DNA from: Streptomyces griseus
GTDB lineage: Bacteria > Actinomycetota > Actinomycetes > Streptomycetales > Streptomycetaceae
DNA: 64,000 nt
Reading direction: 5' to 3'
NCBI RefSeq assembly: GCF_001715295.1
Contig: NZ_MDKB01000002.1
Location: 1,261,522-1,325,521, forward strand
The translations under genes were made by a program, and so were the position numbers. The notes under the pieces were generated by a model. The model was not told the origin of the DNA and made no database searches. It saw only the letters and a program-made list of their open reading frames with translations. Of the stretch, positions 1-8,960 are shown in pieces (the first letter of the stretch is position 1; every line of letters starts with the position of its first letter).

Positions 1-40
1 TCGGGCGTGGACGACGTACGTACGGACGGGGACGTGCCAG

Positions 41-67
41 GGGGCGCGGGCCGCGGGCCTGCGCCCC
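41..67 (-). terminator. Terminator-like hairpin after the MarR gene
   Basis: GGGGCGC (41-47) pairs with GCGCCCC (61-67), and GGCC/GGCC continues the stem inside after one G-T wobble, leaving a 3-nt loop. It lies 6 bases beyond the stop of the minus-strand MarR gene. There is no U-tract, as is usual in Streptomyces. Confidence 0.6.
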
Positions 68-73
68 GCCGGG

Positions 74-514
74 TCAGAGGTGGGCGAGCTTCTCCAGCAC
101 GGGCGCGGCGGCCCGCAGCTTCTCCCACTCGTCCTCGTCCAGGCCCCCGGCGAGCTCGGCCAGCCAGGCGTTCCGCTTGGAGCGGCTCTCGGCGAGCATG
201 GCTTCCGCCTGCTCGGTCCGGCTGACCATCTTCTGCCGGCGGTCATCGGGGTGCGGTTCGAGTCTGACCAGACCCTTGGCCTCGAGCAGCGCCACGATGC
301 GCGTCATCGACGGCGGCTGCACGTGCTCCTTGCGGGCCAGCTCACCGGGGGTGGCGGAGCCGCAACGGGCAAGTGTACCGAGCACCGACATCTCGGTGGG
401 GCTCAGCGACTCGTCGACGCGCTGGTGCTTCAGGCGCCGGCCCAGCAGCATCACGGCCGAGCGGAGGGAGCTCACGGCGGCGGCTGCGTCGCCGTCGTGG
501 ATCAGGTCAGGCAT
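74..514 (-). CDS. MarR-family transcriptional regulator
   Basis: A 146-residue protein of normal MarR length. The winged helix-turn-helix spans roughly residues 35-105: 'SPTEMSVLGTLARCGSATPGEL' type recognition region (shown in part: SPTEMSVLGTLARCG), then the wing with the family signature DDRRQK near residue 90. MarR dimers repress target promoters and release DNA on binding small aromatic ligands or on oxidation. Here the ligand is unknown. The start at 514 has no clear ribosome site, and the A/T-rich promoter abuts it, so the mRNA may be leaderless. The divergent small gene at 649 and the purine permease beyond it are possible targets, but the operator-like repeats next to its own start argue first for autoregulation. 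Confidence 0.9.
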   Translation of the reverse strand: MPDLIHDGDAAAAVSSLRSAVMLLGRRLKHQRVDESLSPTEMSVLGTLARCGSATPGELARKEHVQPPSMTRIVALLEAKGLVRLEPHPDDRRQKMVSRTEQAEAMLAESRSKRNAWLAELAGGLDEDEWEKLRAAAPVLEKLAHL

Positions 515-519
515 GTTTA

Positions 520-545
520 TTAGCCTAACTCATTAGCTACACTAA
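520..545. promoter_or_regulatory. Candidate MarR operator/promoter, alternating TTAG/CTAA half-sites
   Basis: Four half-sites alternate: TTAG (520-523), CTAA (525-528), TTAG (533-536), CTAA (542-545). This A/T-rich patch sits directly before the MarR start codon on the minus strand, in an otherwise GC-rich region. MarR proteins usually bind such inverted A/T-rich repeats over their own promoter. Confidence 0.5.
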
Positions 546-648
546 AGACCAGCCGGTGGTACACGCGCGAGAAACTGACCACCCGAACGAGTGAGTATGG
601 GCCGGAAAGACTCCCGGAACGGCCATGTGTGCCGCGACGCTGCATGGC

Positions 649-864
649 ATGGGATCGACAGTGCTCAGCCTGCGCATGGACGGTGAGCTGCTCGACCGGC
701 TCCGCCGGCACGCCGCCAGACGCGGCATGAGCGTCCAGGACTACGTGGTCCGCACGCTCGTCCGCGACGATTTCGACGAACGCTTCAACGCCGCCGTCGA
801 CGAGACGGAGAAGTTCTACGGGGCGGACCCCCGTCAGGCCGGCCGGGCGGACCGGGTGACATGA
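649..864 (+). CDS. Small hypothetical protein, possible ribbon-helix-helix fold
   Basis: A 71-residue protein. Its N-terminal part reads as a short beta strand followed by two helices (VLSLRMDGELLDRLRRHAAR then GMSVQDYVVRTLVRDDF), the layout of Arc/CopG ribbon-helix-helix DNA-binding proteins. The acidic tail (DETEKFYGAD) has no family I recognise. The ATG at 649 is chosen because the fold starts there; an upstream ATG at 625 and a GTG at 661 are also in frame, and none has a strong ribosome site. It lies divergent to the MarR gene and converges on the purine permease. It could be a DNA-binding protein or an orphan antitoxin, but no toxin gene is adjacent. Confidence 0.65.
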   Translation: MGSTVLSLRMDGELLDRLRRHAARRGMSVQDYVVRTLVRDDFDERFNAAVDETEKFYGADPRQAGRADRVT

Positions 865-900
865 CGGGGATCCGCCCCGTAGGACGTGGTGCCGGGAGCC

Positions 901-2355
901 TTACGTGAGGCCGAGCGCGGGCATCGCGTAGTAGAAGACGAAGACTGCGGAGACCACGTACATCGCCGCCGGCACCTCCCGGCCGCGGCCCGCCACCAGG
1001 CGCATCAGGCTGAAGGAGACGAAGCCGATGCCGATGCCGTTGGTGATCGAGTAGGTGAGCGGCATCATCAGCATCGCGAGGAAGGCCGGGATCGCGAGCG
1101 TGAGGTCGCTCCAGTCGATGTCCCGCACGGAGCCCGCGAGGATCAGGAACCCGACCGCGATCAGGGCCGGAGTGGCGGCCTGCGAGGGGACCATCGTCGC
1201 CAGCGGCGTCAGGAACAGCGACACCGTGAAGAGCAGGCCGGTCACCACGCTGGCGATGCCGGTACGGGCGCCCTCGCCGACGCCCGCCGTGGACTCGACG
1301 AAGCAGGTCGTGGCGGAGGAGGAGCTCGCGCCGCCCGCGGCGACGGCGACACCGTCGATGAACAGGACCTTGTTGATCCCGGGGAACCTGCCGTCCTGGT
1401 CCATGAGCTTCGCCTCGTCGCCGACGCCGAGGATGGTGCCCATCGCGTCGAAGAAGCAGGACAGCAGCACGGTGAACACGAAGAGGACGCCCGTGAGGAT
1501 GCCCACCTTGCCGAAGCCGCCGAACAGGCTGACCTGGCCGAGCAGCCCGAAGTCCGGGGAGGCGACCGGATTGCCCGGCCACTCGGGGACGGTCAGTCCC
1601 CAGGCGCCCGTGGGCAGGCCGGCGACCGCGTCGATGACCAGCGCGACGACCGTCATGGCGACGATGGAGATGAGGATCGCGCCCGGGACCTTGCGGACGA
1701 TCAGCGCCAGGGTCAGCAGCGTGCCGAGGACGAAGACGAGCACCGGCCATCCGTTGAGGTGACCGTCGCTGCCGAGCTGGAGCGGCACCGTGGTGTGCGC
1801 GGCGTCCGGCATCCGGGAGACGAAGCCCGAGTCGACGAGACCGATCAGCAGGATGAACAGGCCGATCCCGATGGCGATGCCCTTGCGGAGCGATCTCGGT
1901 ACGGCGTTCATCACGCGTTCGCGCAGACCGGTGGCGACCAGCAGCATCACCACGATGCCCGCGAGGACGACCATGCCCATGGCGTCGGCCCAGCTCATCC
2001 GGGGGGCGAGCTGGAGGGCGACGACGGTGTTGACGCCGAGACCGGCGGCGAGCGCGATCGGCACATTGCCGATGACGCCCATCAGGAGCGTGGAGAACGC
2101 CGCCGACAGCACGGTGGCCGTGACGAGCTGGCCGCCGTCGAGCTGGTGCCCGTACAGGTCCTTCGCGCTCCCGAGGATGATCGGGTTGAGCACGATGATG
2201 TACGCCATCGCGAAGAACGTGGCGAATCCGCCGCGGATCTCGCGGGCGACCGACGACCCCCGCTCGGAGATCTTGAAGTAACGGTCCAGGCCGTTGCGCG
2301 GCTGCGGGGCCGACGGCGGCACGGAGTCGACCGGAGCGGTGGCCGAGGGGGGCAT
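901..2355 (-). CDS. NCS2/AzgA-type purine permease
   Basis: A 484-residue membrane protein with about 12-14 hydrophobic segments. It has AzgA-like signatures: N-terminal 'LDRYFKISERGSS', 'GGFATFFAMAYIIVLNP', 'GLGVNTVVALQL' and 'SSSSATTCFVESTAGVGEGARTG' (read in part). This family moves adenine, guanine or hypoxanthine by proton symport. The exact base cannot be told from sequence. The ATG at 2355 is preceded on the minus strand by a long A/T-rich leader. Next to it are a MarR gene and a DUF2530 gene, an arrangement I believe is usual in Streptomyces. Confidence 0.92.
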   Translation of the reverse strand: MPPSATAPVDSVPPSAPQPRNGLDRYFKISERGSSVAREIRGGFATFFAMAYIIVLNPIILGSAKDLYGHQLDGGQLVTATVLSAAFSTLLMGVIGNVPIALAAGLGVNTVVALQLAPRMSWADAMGMVVLAGIVVMLLVATGLRERVMNAVPRSLRKGIAIGIGLFILLIGLVDSGFVSRMPDAAHTTVPLQLGSDGHLNGWPVLVFVLGTLLTLALIVRKVPGAILISIVAMTVVALVIDAVAGLPTGAWGLTVPEWPGNPVASPDFGLLGQVSLFGGFGKVGILTGVLFVFTVLLSCFFDAMGTILGVGDEAKLMDQDGRFPGINKVLFIDGVAVAAGGASSSSATTCFVESTAGVGEGARTGIASVVTGLLFTVSLFLTPLATMVPSQAATPALIAVGFLILAGSVRDIDWSDLTLAIPAFLAMLMMPLTYSITNGIGIGFVSFSLMRLVAGRGREVPAAMYVVSAVFVFYYAMPALGLT

Positions 2356-2404
2356 GTAAGGACCTCAGTCATGACTTAGGGGGGAGAAAAATGGTCAGCC
2401 TTGG

Positions 2405-2470
2405 ACTTTCGCACGAATAAAACGAGACATCCATAAGCGGATTCAGTATGAATACATAAGGCGAAGATCG
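2405..2470 (-). promoter_or_regulatory. A/T-rich leader of the purine permease with an ATTCA-N3-TGAAT palindrome
   Basis: This stretch is far richer in A/T than its surroundings. It contains ATTCA-GTA-TGAAT at about 2441-2453. It is the likely promoter/operator area of the permease on the minus strand. No riboswitch core could be matched in it. The rest of the 575-base interval 2356-2930 holds a strong hairpin (2564-2599) and GC-rich sequence with no gene. Confidence 0.4.
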
Positions 2471-2563
2471 CTATCTCCGCGCGTAGACCGCCGCGCCGCC
2501 TGGCCGGGCCCCGTGAGGACGCACGACCGAGGGGTGGGCGTCGTGCGCCGTTCGGGCGTCCCG

Positions 2564-2599
2564 TTCCTCCCTCCGCCCGGCGCGGGGCGGAGGGAGGAA
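2564..2599. terminator. Perfect 15-bp hairpin inside a divergent intergenic region
   Basis: TTCCTCCCTCCGCCC (2564-2578) is followed by the 6-nt loop GGCGCG and its exact complement (2585-2599). The shape is that of a factor-independent terminator, but neither neighbour ends here: the permease starts at 2355 going left and the DUF2530 gene starts at 2931 going right. It could end an unannotated small RNA or insulate the two promoters. Confidence 0.5.
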
Positions 2600-2930
2600 T
2601 GTCCGGCCCGTGAGCGCGGGAGGAGGAGCGGCCCCGGTAGCGGCGCTCGCGGGGCACCGGAGCGCCCTCGCGGTGGAGCCACCTGCCTGCGACGCGGTGG
2701 GCGTACGTGCCGGACGCCGCCACGCCGCAGGCAGGTGCCAGGCACCCGCCGGCCATGGACCGCCCCGCGCTCCCCGGTGGGCCGGCGCGCGGGGCCGGAT
2801 GCGGGGCGTCGCCCGGCGGAGGGGCGTTCCGCCCACGGGAGGGACCTGGACGTTCCGACCGGGCGGCGAGGTGCCGTGGCTGTCCTCGCGCGCCCGCCGT
2901 GAACCGCAGGACTGCCCGTAGACTGGGCGC

Positions 2931-3224
2931 ATGGAGAAGTGGACACCTCGGCACGAGGCACCCGAGCCCCTGGAGGGTCCCGTCGTCGCCACCGTGACCG
3001 GGGGCACGATCCTCTGGTTCGTCCTCTTCCTCGCGCAGCTCCCCTTCTACGGCTGGTTCGACGACCACGGCCACACGTGGTGGATCTGGACCTGCCTCGC
3101 CGGGGCCGGGCTCGGCCTGATCGGCATCTGGTACGTACGGGGACGGGATGCCGCGATCAAGCGGGCCGCCGCCGGAGGAACCGCCCCGGACGGATCCGTC
3201 CCGGACGCCGGCGTCCGGCACTGA
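2931..3224 (+). CDS. DUF2530 small membrane protein
   Basis: A 97-residue protein. A charged N-terminus (EKWTPRHEAPEPLEGPV) precedes two transmembrane segments, about residues 22-42 and 50-72, with an aromatic-rich link (FYGWFDDHGHTWWIW). A short polar tail follows. The whole matches the DUF2530 family of actinobacterial inner-membrane proteins, whose role is unknown. The ATG at 2931 follows a GC-rich region with no strong ribosome site. It sits between the purine permease and a P-type ATPase and may be its own transcription unit. Confidence 0.8.
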   Translation: MEKWTPRHEAPEPLEGPVVATVTGGTILWFVLFLAQLPFYGWFDDHGHTWWIWTCLAGAGLGLIGIWYVRGRDAAIKRAAAGGTAPDGSVPDAGVRH

Positions 3225-3343
3225 AAGCTCCCAGCGGCGGCGTCCGCCCGCATACGTCCACGGGACCATCCGGGTCCCCCCGCGGTCGGATCTTCCGGCT
3301 CCCCGGCGGGTGAACCGCCTCTCGCGCCCGTACCGTCGGATCC

Positions 3344-5752
3344 ATGACGCAGCGGGCACTCGACTCCTCCGGTGACCGGCCGGACTCCGGACGGACTTCC
3401 CCTCCGCCCGCACCACCCTCGGGACTGACCACCTCCGAGGTCGCCGAGCGGGTCGCCCGGGGCGAGGTCAACGACGTACCGGTCCGGTCGTCCCGCTCGG
3501 TCACCGAGATCGTCCGGGCCAACGTCCTCACCCGCTTCAACCTGATCATCGGTGTGCTCTGGGTGATCATGCTGAGCGTCGCACCGATCCAGGACAGCCT
3601 CTTCGGCTTCGTCATCCTCGCCAACACCGGCATCGGCATCGTCCAGGAGTGGCGCGCCAAGAAGACCCTGGACAACCTCGCGGTCATCGGCGAGGCGAAA
3701 CCGACCGTCCGCCGCGACGGGACGTCCGCCGAGGTCTCCGTCTCCGAGATCGTCCTCGGCGACCTCATCGAGCTCGGCCCCGGCGACAAGGTCGTCGTGG
3801 ACGGTACGGTCGCCGAGGCCGACGGCCTGGAGATCGACGAGTCGCTCCTGACCGGTGAGGCCGACCCGGTGATCAAGCAGCGCGGGGACGCCGTGATGTC
3901 GGGCAGCTTCGTCGTCGCGGGCGGCGGCTCCTTCACCGCCGTGAAGGTCGGCCGTGAGGCCTACGCCGCGCAGCTCGCCGAGGAGGCCTCCCGCTTCACC
4001 CTCGTCCGGTCCGAGCTGCGCAGCGGCATCAGCACGATCCTCAAGTACGTGACGTGGATGATGGTGCCGACCGCGCTCGGGCTGATCATCAGCCAGCTCG
4101 TCGTCAAGAACGACAACTTCAAGGGGGCGGTGGCCCGCACCGTCGGGGGCATCGTCCCGATGATCCCCGAGGGACTCGTCCTGCTCACCTCGGTCGCCTT
4201 CGCCATCGGGGTCGTCCGGCTCGGCCGCAGGCAGTGCCTGGTGCAGGAGCTCCCCGCCATCGAGGGCCTGGCCCGGGTCGACACCGTCTGCCTGGACAAG
4301 ACCGGCACACTGACCGAGGGCGGCATGGACGTCACCGAGGTCCGCCCGCTGAACGGCGCCGACCGGGCCTACGTCGGCCGTGTCCTGGGCGCGCTCGGCG
4401 CCTCGGACCCGCGGCCCAACGCCAGCCTCCAGGCCGTCATCGACGCCTGCCCGGACGGGCAGGACTGGGCCGTCACGGCGGCCATGCCGTTCTCCTCCGC
4501 CCGCAAGTACAGCGGCGCCGCCTTCACCGAGGGCGGCGGCGAGGCGTCGGCCTGGCTCCTCGGCGCGCCCGACGTGCTGCTCCCGGACGACGACCCCGCC
4601 CTGGCCGAGACCGGACATCTCAACGAACAGGGGCTACGGGTCCTGCTCCTCGCCCGGGTACGGGGCGAGCTGCACGCGCCCGACGCGGCCGCCGGTGCCG
4701 TACCCACCGCGCTGATCGTCCTGGAACAGCGGCTGAGGTCGGACGCCGGAGCCACCCTGGCCTACTTCGCCGACCAGAACGTCGCCGCCAAGGTCATCTC
4801 CGGGGACAACGCCGTCTCGGTCGGCGCGGTCGCCCAGAAACTGGACATGCCGGGGTCCGAACATCCGGTGGACGCCCGCCGGCTGCCCGCGGACCCCGAC
4901 GACATGGCGAGCGTCATCGAGCGCAACGCCGTCTTCGGCCGCGTCACCCCGCAGCAGAAGCGGGAGATGGTCGGGGCCCTCCAGACGCGCGGGCACACGG
5001 TCGCGATGACGGGCGACGGCGTCAACGACGTCCTGGCGCTGAAGGACGCCGACATCGGCGTCTCCATGGGATCGGGCTCGGAGGCGACCCGCGCCGTGGC
5101 CCAGATCGTGCTCCTCGACAACAGCTTCGCCACGCTCCCGTCGGTCGTCGCGGAGGGCCGCCGGGTCATCGGCAACATCACCCGGGTGGCCACCCTGTTC
5201 CTGACGAAGACCGTCTACTCGGTGCTCCTGGCGATCCTGGTGGTCTGCTTCCGGGTGGAGTACCCGTTCCTGCCGCGCCACCTCACCCTGCTCTCCACGC
5301 TGACGATCGGGGTCCCCGCCTTCTTCCTGGCGCTCGCGCCGAACAAGGAGCGGGCCCGGCCGCACTTCGTCCACCGGGTGATGCGCTACGCGATCCCGTC
5401 CGGGGTCATCGCGGGGGCCGCCACCTTCGTCGCGTACGTGATGGCCCGGCACCACTACTCCGGCCCGGGCGCGCTGGAGGCCGAGACGAGCGCGGCGACG
5501 CTCACGCTCTTCCTCGTCTCGATGTGGGTCCTGGCGATCATCGCCCGCCCGTACACCTGGTGGCGTCTCGCCCTGGTGGCGGCGATGGGCCTGTGCTTCG
5601 TGGCCGTGCTGGCCGTGCCGTCGCTCCAGCACTTCTTCGCGCTGAAGCTGGTGGGCGCGGTCATGCCGTGGGCGGCCGTGGGGATCGCCGTGGTCGCGTC
5701 GGCCCTCCTGGAGCTGGCCTGGCGGCTGGTGGGCCGACGCTTCCCCGGCTGA
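3344..5752 (+). CDS. ctpE: P-type cation-transporting ATPase, CtpE-like
   Basis: An 802-residue P-type ATPase that resembles mycobacterial CtpE over its length; CtpE has been linked to Ca2+ uptake. Seen in order: an N-terminal helical pair, an actuator domain with TGEADP near residue 170 (canonical TGES has Ala here instead of Ser), the phosphorylation motif DKTGTLT with Asp318, nucleotide-binding domain, hinge motif TGDGVND near residue 565, and six C-terminal membrane segments. The PEGL motif in membrane helix 4 (IPEGLV) replaces PEGLP-like or CPC motifs, which argues against a copper pump. The substrate is inferred from homology only. It ends 22 bases before the stop of the convergent sacsin-like gene. 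Confidence 0.9.
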   Translation: MTQRALDSSGDRPDSGRTSPPPAPPSGLTTSEVAERVARGEVNDVPVRSSRSVTEIVRANVLTRFNLIIGVLWVIMLSVAPIQDSLFGFVILANTGIGIVQEWRAKKTLDNLAVIGEAKPTVRRDGTSAEVSVSEIVLGDLIELGPGDKVVVDGTVAEADGLEIDESLLTGEADPVIKQRGDAVMSGSFVVAGGGSFTAVKVGREAYAAQLAEEASRFTLVRSELRSGISTILKYVTWMMVPTALGLIISQLVVKNDNFKGAVARTVGGIVPMIPEGLVLLTSVAFAIGVVRLGRRQCLVQELPAIEGLARVDTVCLDKTGTLTEGGMDVTEVRPLNGADRAYVGRVLGALGASDPRPNASLQAVIDACPDGQDWAVTAAMPFSSARKYSGAAFTEGGGEASAWLLGAPDVLLPDDDPALAETGHLNEQGLRVLLLARVRGELHAPDAAAGAVPTALIVLEQRLRSDAGATLAYFADQNVAAKVISGDNAVSVGAVAQKLDMPGSEHPVDARRLPADPDDMASVIERNAVFGRVTPQQKREMVGALQTRGHTVAMTGDGVNDVLALKDADIGVSMGSGSEATRAVAQIVLLDNSFATLPSVVAEGRRVIGNITRVATLFLTKTVYSVLLAILVVCFRVEYPFLPRHLTLLSTLTIGVPAFFLALAPNKERARPHFVHRVMRYAIPSGVIAGAATFVAYVMARHHYSGPGALEAETSAATLTLFLVSMWVLAIIARPYTWWRLALVAAMGLCFVAVLAVPSLQHFFALKLVGAVMPWAAVGIAVVASALLELAWRLVGRRFPG

Positions 5753-5774
5753 GGACCCGCGCGGCGCGCCCCTC

Positions 5775-8700
5775 TCAGTCGAACCAGCGGTCCCGGGCCA
5801 GCTCCTCCGTACGGGACGGGTCCTCCAGCAGGGCGGCCACCTCGAAGCGGCGCGGCCACTGACCGGCGGCCCACGCCAGGCCCGCCGCCACGCCCTCCAG
5901 CGTGGCGGCGTGGACCGTGCCGTCCGGGGTGCGCCGCCAGTCGAGCTCCACGCCGCCGGCCCGCAGTTCGCCGTGCTCGACGTAGGTGTCCGGGGTCCCG
6001 GCGCCGAGCAGGACCCGCACGGAGTCCGGCACCCGGCGCTCCTCGCCCTCCGTGGTCACCTCGGCCTCGACGGACTCGCCGAGCCGCCGCACCTGGAGCA
6101 GGTCCGCCAGCTCCGCCGCCCTGGCCGGGGCGACCGGCAGCAGAGGGAGTCCGCCGGTCAGCGGCAGCAGGTCCGGGGCGTCGGCGATCAGGGCGTCCGC
6201 CGCGTCGACCACCCGCACCTCGTCGTCGACGACGGCCCGCAGTTCGTCGGGCAGCGTGACCTGGTCCGGGTCCAGCTCGGCGAGCGCGGTGTAGAGCGAG
6301 TGCAGCTGTACGGGGCCGACGGGGCGGTCCTCGTCGGCGAGCCGTCCCAGCAGCTCGGCTGCGCCGCCGGGCTCGTCCAGCAGCGCGGCCACCGACGTCC
6401 GTACGCCGAGGGCGCGCAGCACCTGTGCGTCGTCGAAGCCCGTCGCGTCGGCGGGGTCGTAGAGGCCGGCCAGGCGCGGGTCGCCGCCCGCGGCGCGCAG
6501 GCCCGCCGGATGCCGGCCGCCGAGGACGGGGTGGTCGCGCAGCCACCACGCCGTGTACGGGCGCACGGACTGCGTCGTGCCGTCGGGCAGGAGCACCCGT
6601 ACCGGCTGGATCAGCGCGTCGCGCAGCGGCGGGCGGGCGAGCAGGGCGAGCGCCTGGGGCCAGGCGTCGTCGTCGACGAGGTCGAGGTCGCGTACGGCGA
6701 CCAGCTCGGTGGCGACCGGCGGCACCGGGGTGTCCGGCAGCTGGTCGAGCACGTCCTCGCACCACACGTCGACGGCGTCGAGCAGTCCGGCGTCGTCCGG
6801 CTCGGCGAAGTCGCCGTCCCGGGGCTCGAGTTCGTCGGGGTCCAGCACGACGTCGGTGGCCCGTACGAGTGCGAAGGTGGCCAGCACCCCGCAGGCGGTG
6901 AGGGGCTGTTCGCCCCATCGCTCGGCCAGTTCCCCGTCGCACAGGGCGAGTTCGCCCGCGCGCATCACCTGGGCGAAGGGGCTGCCGGGCAGCACCAGCT
7001 CACCTGCGGGCGCGGGTTCGCCGTCCTCGTCGGGCAGGGCCAGGGCGCCCAGCCAGGGCTCGTCGCCCGGTCCGAGGTCCGCGTCCCGTACGAGGGTGAG
7101 GACCGTGTCGGCGAGCTCGTCGCCGTCCAGGGCGTCCTCGTCCCAGATCTCCCCCGCGTCCAGCGACCCGGCCACGGCGGCCCGGACCTGCGGGGTCGTC
7201 AGGACGGCCCGGGGCGTGGCGGGCAGGGCGCCCAGCTTCTCCAGCAGCGGGTGGACGGCGTCCGGGTGGGCGACCTTGAGGCCGAGCCGGGACAGCCGGG
7301 CGAGGACGGGTGCGGTCAGCGCGTCGGGCAGCGGGAGCAGGACCTGACGGGGCCCTACGGTCGTGCGGGGCGGGTGTCCGTCCGTGGCTCCGGCCAGCGG
7401 CACGGGGAGGCCGGAGAGACGGTCCGGGTCGACCCCGGCCAGGCTGTCGTACAGCCGCCGCCACCAGCCGGGCTCGCGCTCCAGACCGGCCAGCCGGTCG
7501 ATGGCCTCGGTCAGCGGGACGCGGGCCACCCCGAGCGTACGGAGCTCCGCGCGGCGCTCCAGTCCGGCGGGCAGCAGGCAGGGCAGGACCTCGGCGAGGA
7601 CCCGTACGGTCCCGGCGCCCACGCCCTCGACCACCTCTGCCTCGACGGGCCGCAGCCCGGCCGCCCGGCCCGGGGTGCCGCCGTCGGTCTCCCAGTCACC
7701 CGGCCGGCCGTCGGCGGCGTCCGGGTCGCGGGGCGCGGCGGGCTCCAGGAAGGCGATCCGGGGCAGCCGCTCCAGGATCGCGGCCCGCAGCGCACCGTCC
7801 AGCACTCCCTTGCCGAGCGGCCCGGGGACGAGCGCGATCGTGGCGACGGACAGGGGCTCCCAGCCGGCGAGCAGCTCGGCGTACGCGTCGGCCGCGCGCT
7901 GCACCAGGAAGTCGGTCAGCGGTCCGGGCGCGGGGTGCCGGCGGGAGGTGTCCAGCGGCAGGGAGGCGATGAGCAGCGCGGGAACACCGAGGGGTTCGTC
8001 GGTGGGCGTCGGCGCGTGCACGACCGGGGCCGTACGGGGGTGCTCGGGCCCTCCGTCGTCGCCGACGGGCACGGCCCAGGTCACCGACCAGTGCGGCCGC
8101 AGCCGTTCCTCGACGGGCCGGCCGGCCAGCAGCGCGGGCTCGACGGGACCGTGGTGGGCGACCGTCCGCCAGCGGCGCGTCCCGTGCGCGGAGTCGTCGA
8201 CGTGTGTGTACGGACCGTGCTGCGACCGGGTCAACGTCCGCACGGTGTCCGGGGTTTCGAGGACGATCTCGTCGAGGCCGGGAAGCGTGAGCAGGAGTGC
8301 GTCGTCCACCCCGGCGAGCAGCCGGCCGACGAGGTCCTCGGCGACGCCGTCGCGGAGTGGAAGGACGACGACGGTGTCGTACCCCTCGGGTGCGGAGCCC
8401 TCGGCGGGCAGCGGGAGCCGGAGCAGCGGCACATGGCCGTCGCGGCGGCGGAGCTCGTCACCGAGACCGGGACTGCCGACGGCGGCCTGCCGGGCGAGGT
8501 CGCGTGCCTCGGCGAGGGACCAGCGGACGCCGCCGTGGCGCCCGATGACGGCGGGCTCGTCGCTGACGGCGAGCACCGCGGCGAAACCGACGCCGAAGCG
8601 GCCCACGGACGCCTCGTGGCCCTCGCGCTTGGCGGAGGCCCGCAGGGTGCTCAGGGACTCGACGCCGGTGGCGTCCAGCGGGGCGCCCGTGTTGGCGGCG

Positions 8701-8960
8701 GCCAGGACGGCCCTGCCGTCGCCCGCCTCGTGCAGGGTGAGCCGGAGCCTGCCGGGGACGCCCGCGCGGGCGGCGGCGTCGGCGGCGTTCTGGGCGAGCT
8801 CGACGACCAGGCGGTCGCGGTAGCCGCCGAGGGCCAGGTCCTCCTCGGCGTTGGCGTCCTCCCGGAAGCGGGCCGGACCGGCGCCCCAGGCGTCGAGCAC
8901 GCCGCGCCGCAGCCGCGCCGTCCCGAACGGATCGGCCCCCTCGGTCGCATTCACGCCCAC
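5775..8960 (-). CDS. Sacsin/Hsp90-type ATP-binding domain protein
   Basis: A protein of about 1061 residues. The first 200 residues form a GHKL (Hsp90-like) nucleotide pocket: 'VVELAQNAADAAARAG' supplies the conserved Asn helix, 'LAAANTGAPLD' the next loop and 'VGRFGVGFAAVLAVSD' the glycine-rich lid. The rest is a long acidic alpha/beta region with no domain I know. In eukaryotes the sacsin module belongs to a chaperone; the bacterial role is unknown. A GTG at 8960 is chosen because GGAG lies 8 bases before it; a GTG at 8954 is also possible. The reading frame is open to 9170, but that stretch is not protein-like. It is co-directional with the DUF3027 gene upstream. Confidence 0.85.
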   Translation of the reverse strand: MGVNATEGADPFGTARLRRGVLDAWGAGPARFREDANAEEDLALGGYRDRLVVELAQNAADAAARAGVPGRLRLTLHEAGDGRAVLAAANTGAPLDATGVESLSTLRASAKREGHEASVGRFGVGFAAVLAVSDEPAVIGRHGGVRWSLAEARDLARQAAVGSPGLGDELRRRDGHVPLLRLPLPAEGSAPEGYDTVVVLPLRDGVAEDLVGRLLAGVDDALLLTLPGLDEIVLETPDTVRTLTRSQHGPYTHVDDSAHGTRRWRTVAHHGPVEPALLAGRPVEERLRPHWSVTWAVPVGDDGGPEHPRTAPVVHAPTPTDEPLGVPALLIASLPLDTSRRHPAPGPLTDFLVQRAADAYAELLAGWEPLSVATIALVPGPLGKGVLDGALRAAILERLPRIAFLEPAAPRDPDAADGRPGDWETDGGTPGRAAGLRPVEAEVVEGVGAGTVRVLAEVLPCLLPAGLERRAELRTLGVARVPLTEAIDRLAGLEREPGWWRRLYDSLAGVDPDRLSGLPVPLAGATDGHPPRTTVGPRQVLLPLPDALTAPVLARLSRLGLKVAHPDAVHPLLEKLGALPATPRAVLTTPQVRAAVAGSLDAGEIWDEDALDGDELADTVLTLVRDADLGPGDEPWLGALALPDEDGEPAPAGELVLPGSPFAQVMRAGELALCDGELAERWGEQPLTACGVLATFALVRATDVVLDPDELEPRDGDFAEPDDAGLLDAVDVWCEDVLDQLPDTPVPPVATELVAVRDLDLVDDDAWPQALALLARPPLRDALIQPVRVLLPDGTTQSVRPYTAWWLRDHPVLGGRHPAGLRAAGGDPRLAGLYDPADATGFDDAQVLRALGVRTSVAALLDEPGGAAELLGRLADEDRPVGPVQLHSLYTALAELDPDQVTLPDELRAVVDDEVRVVDAADALIADAPDLLPLTGGLPLLPVAPARAAELADLLQVRRLGESVEAEVTTEGEERRVPDSVRVLLGAGTPDTYVEHGELRAGGVELDWRRTPDGTVHAATLEGVAAGLAWAAGQWPRRFEVAALLEDPSRTEELARDRWFD

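Noticed and set aside
2405..2470. Possible purine riboswitch in the permease leader
   Set aside because: Some bases (AATCC, TTATGG) recall the purine aptamer, but the conserved junction and loop-loop pieces are missing.
2376..3416. 346-codon minus-strand open frame
   Set aside because: Arg/Gly/Pro-rich with no domain; it runs through the DUF2530 gene and the promoter region. High GC keeps such frames open.
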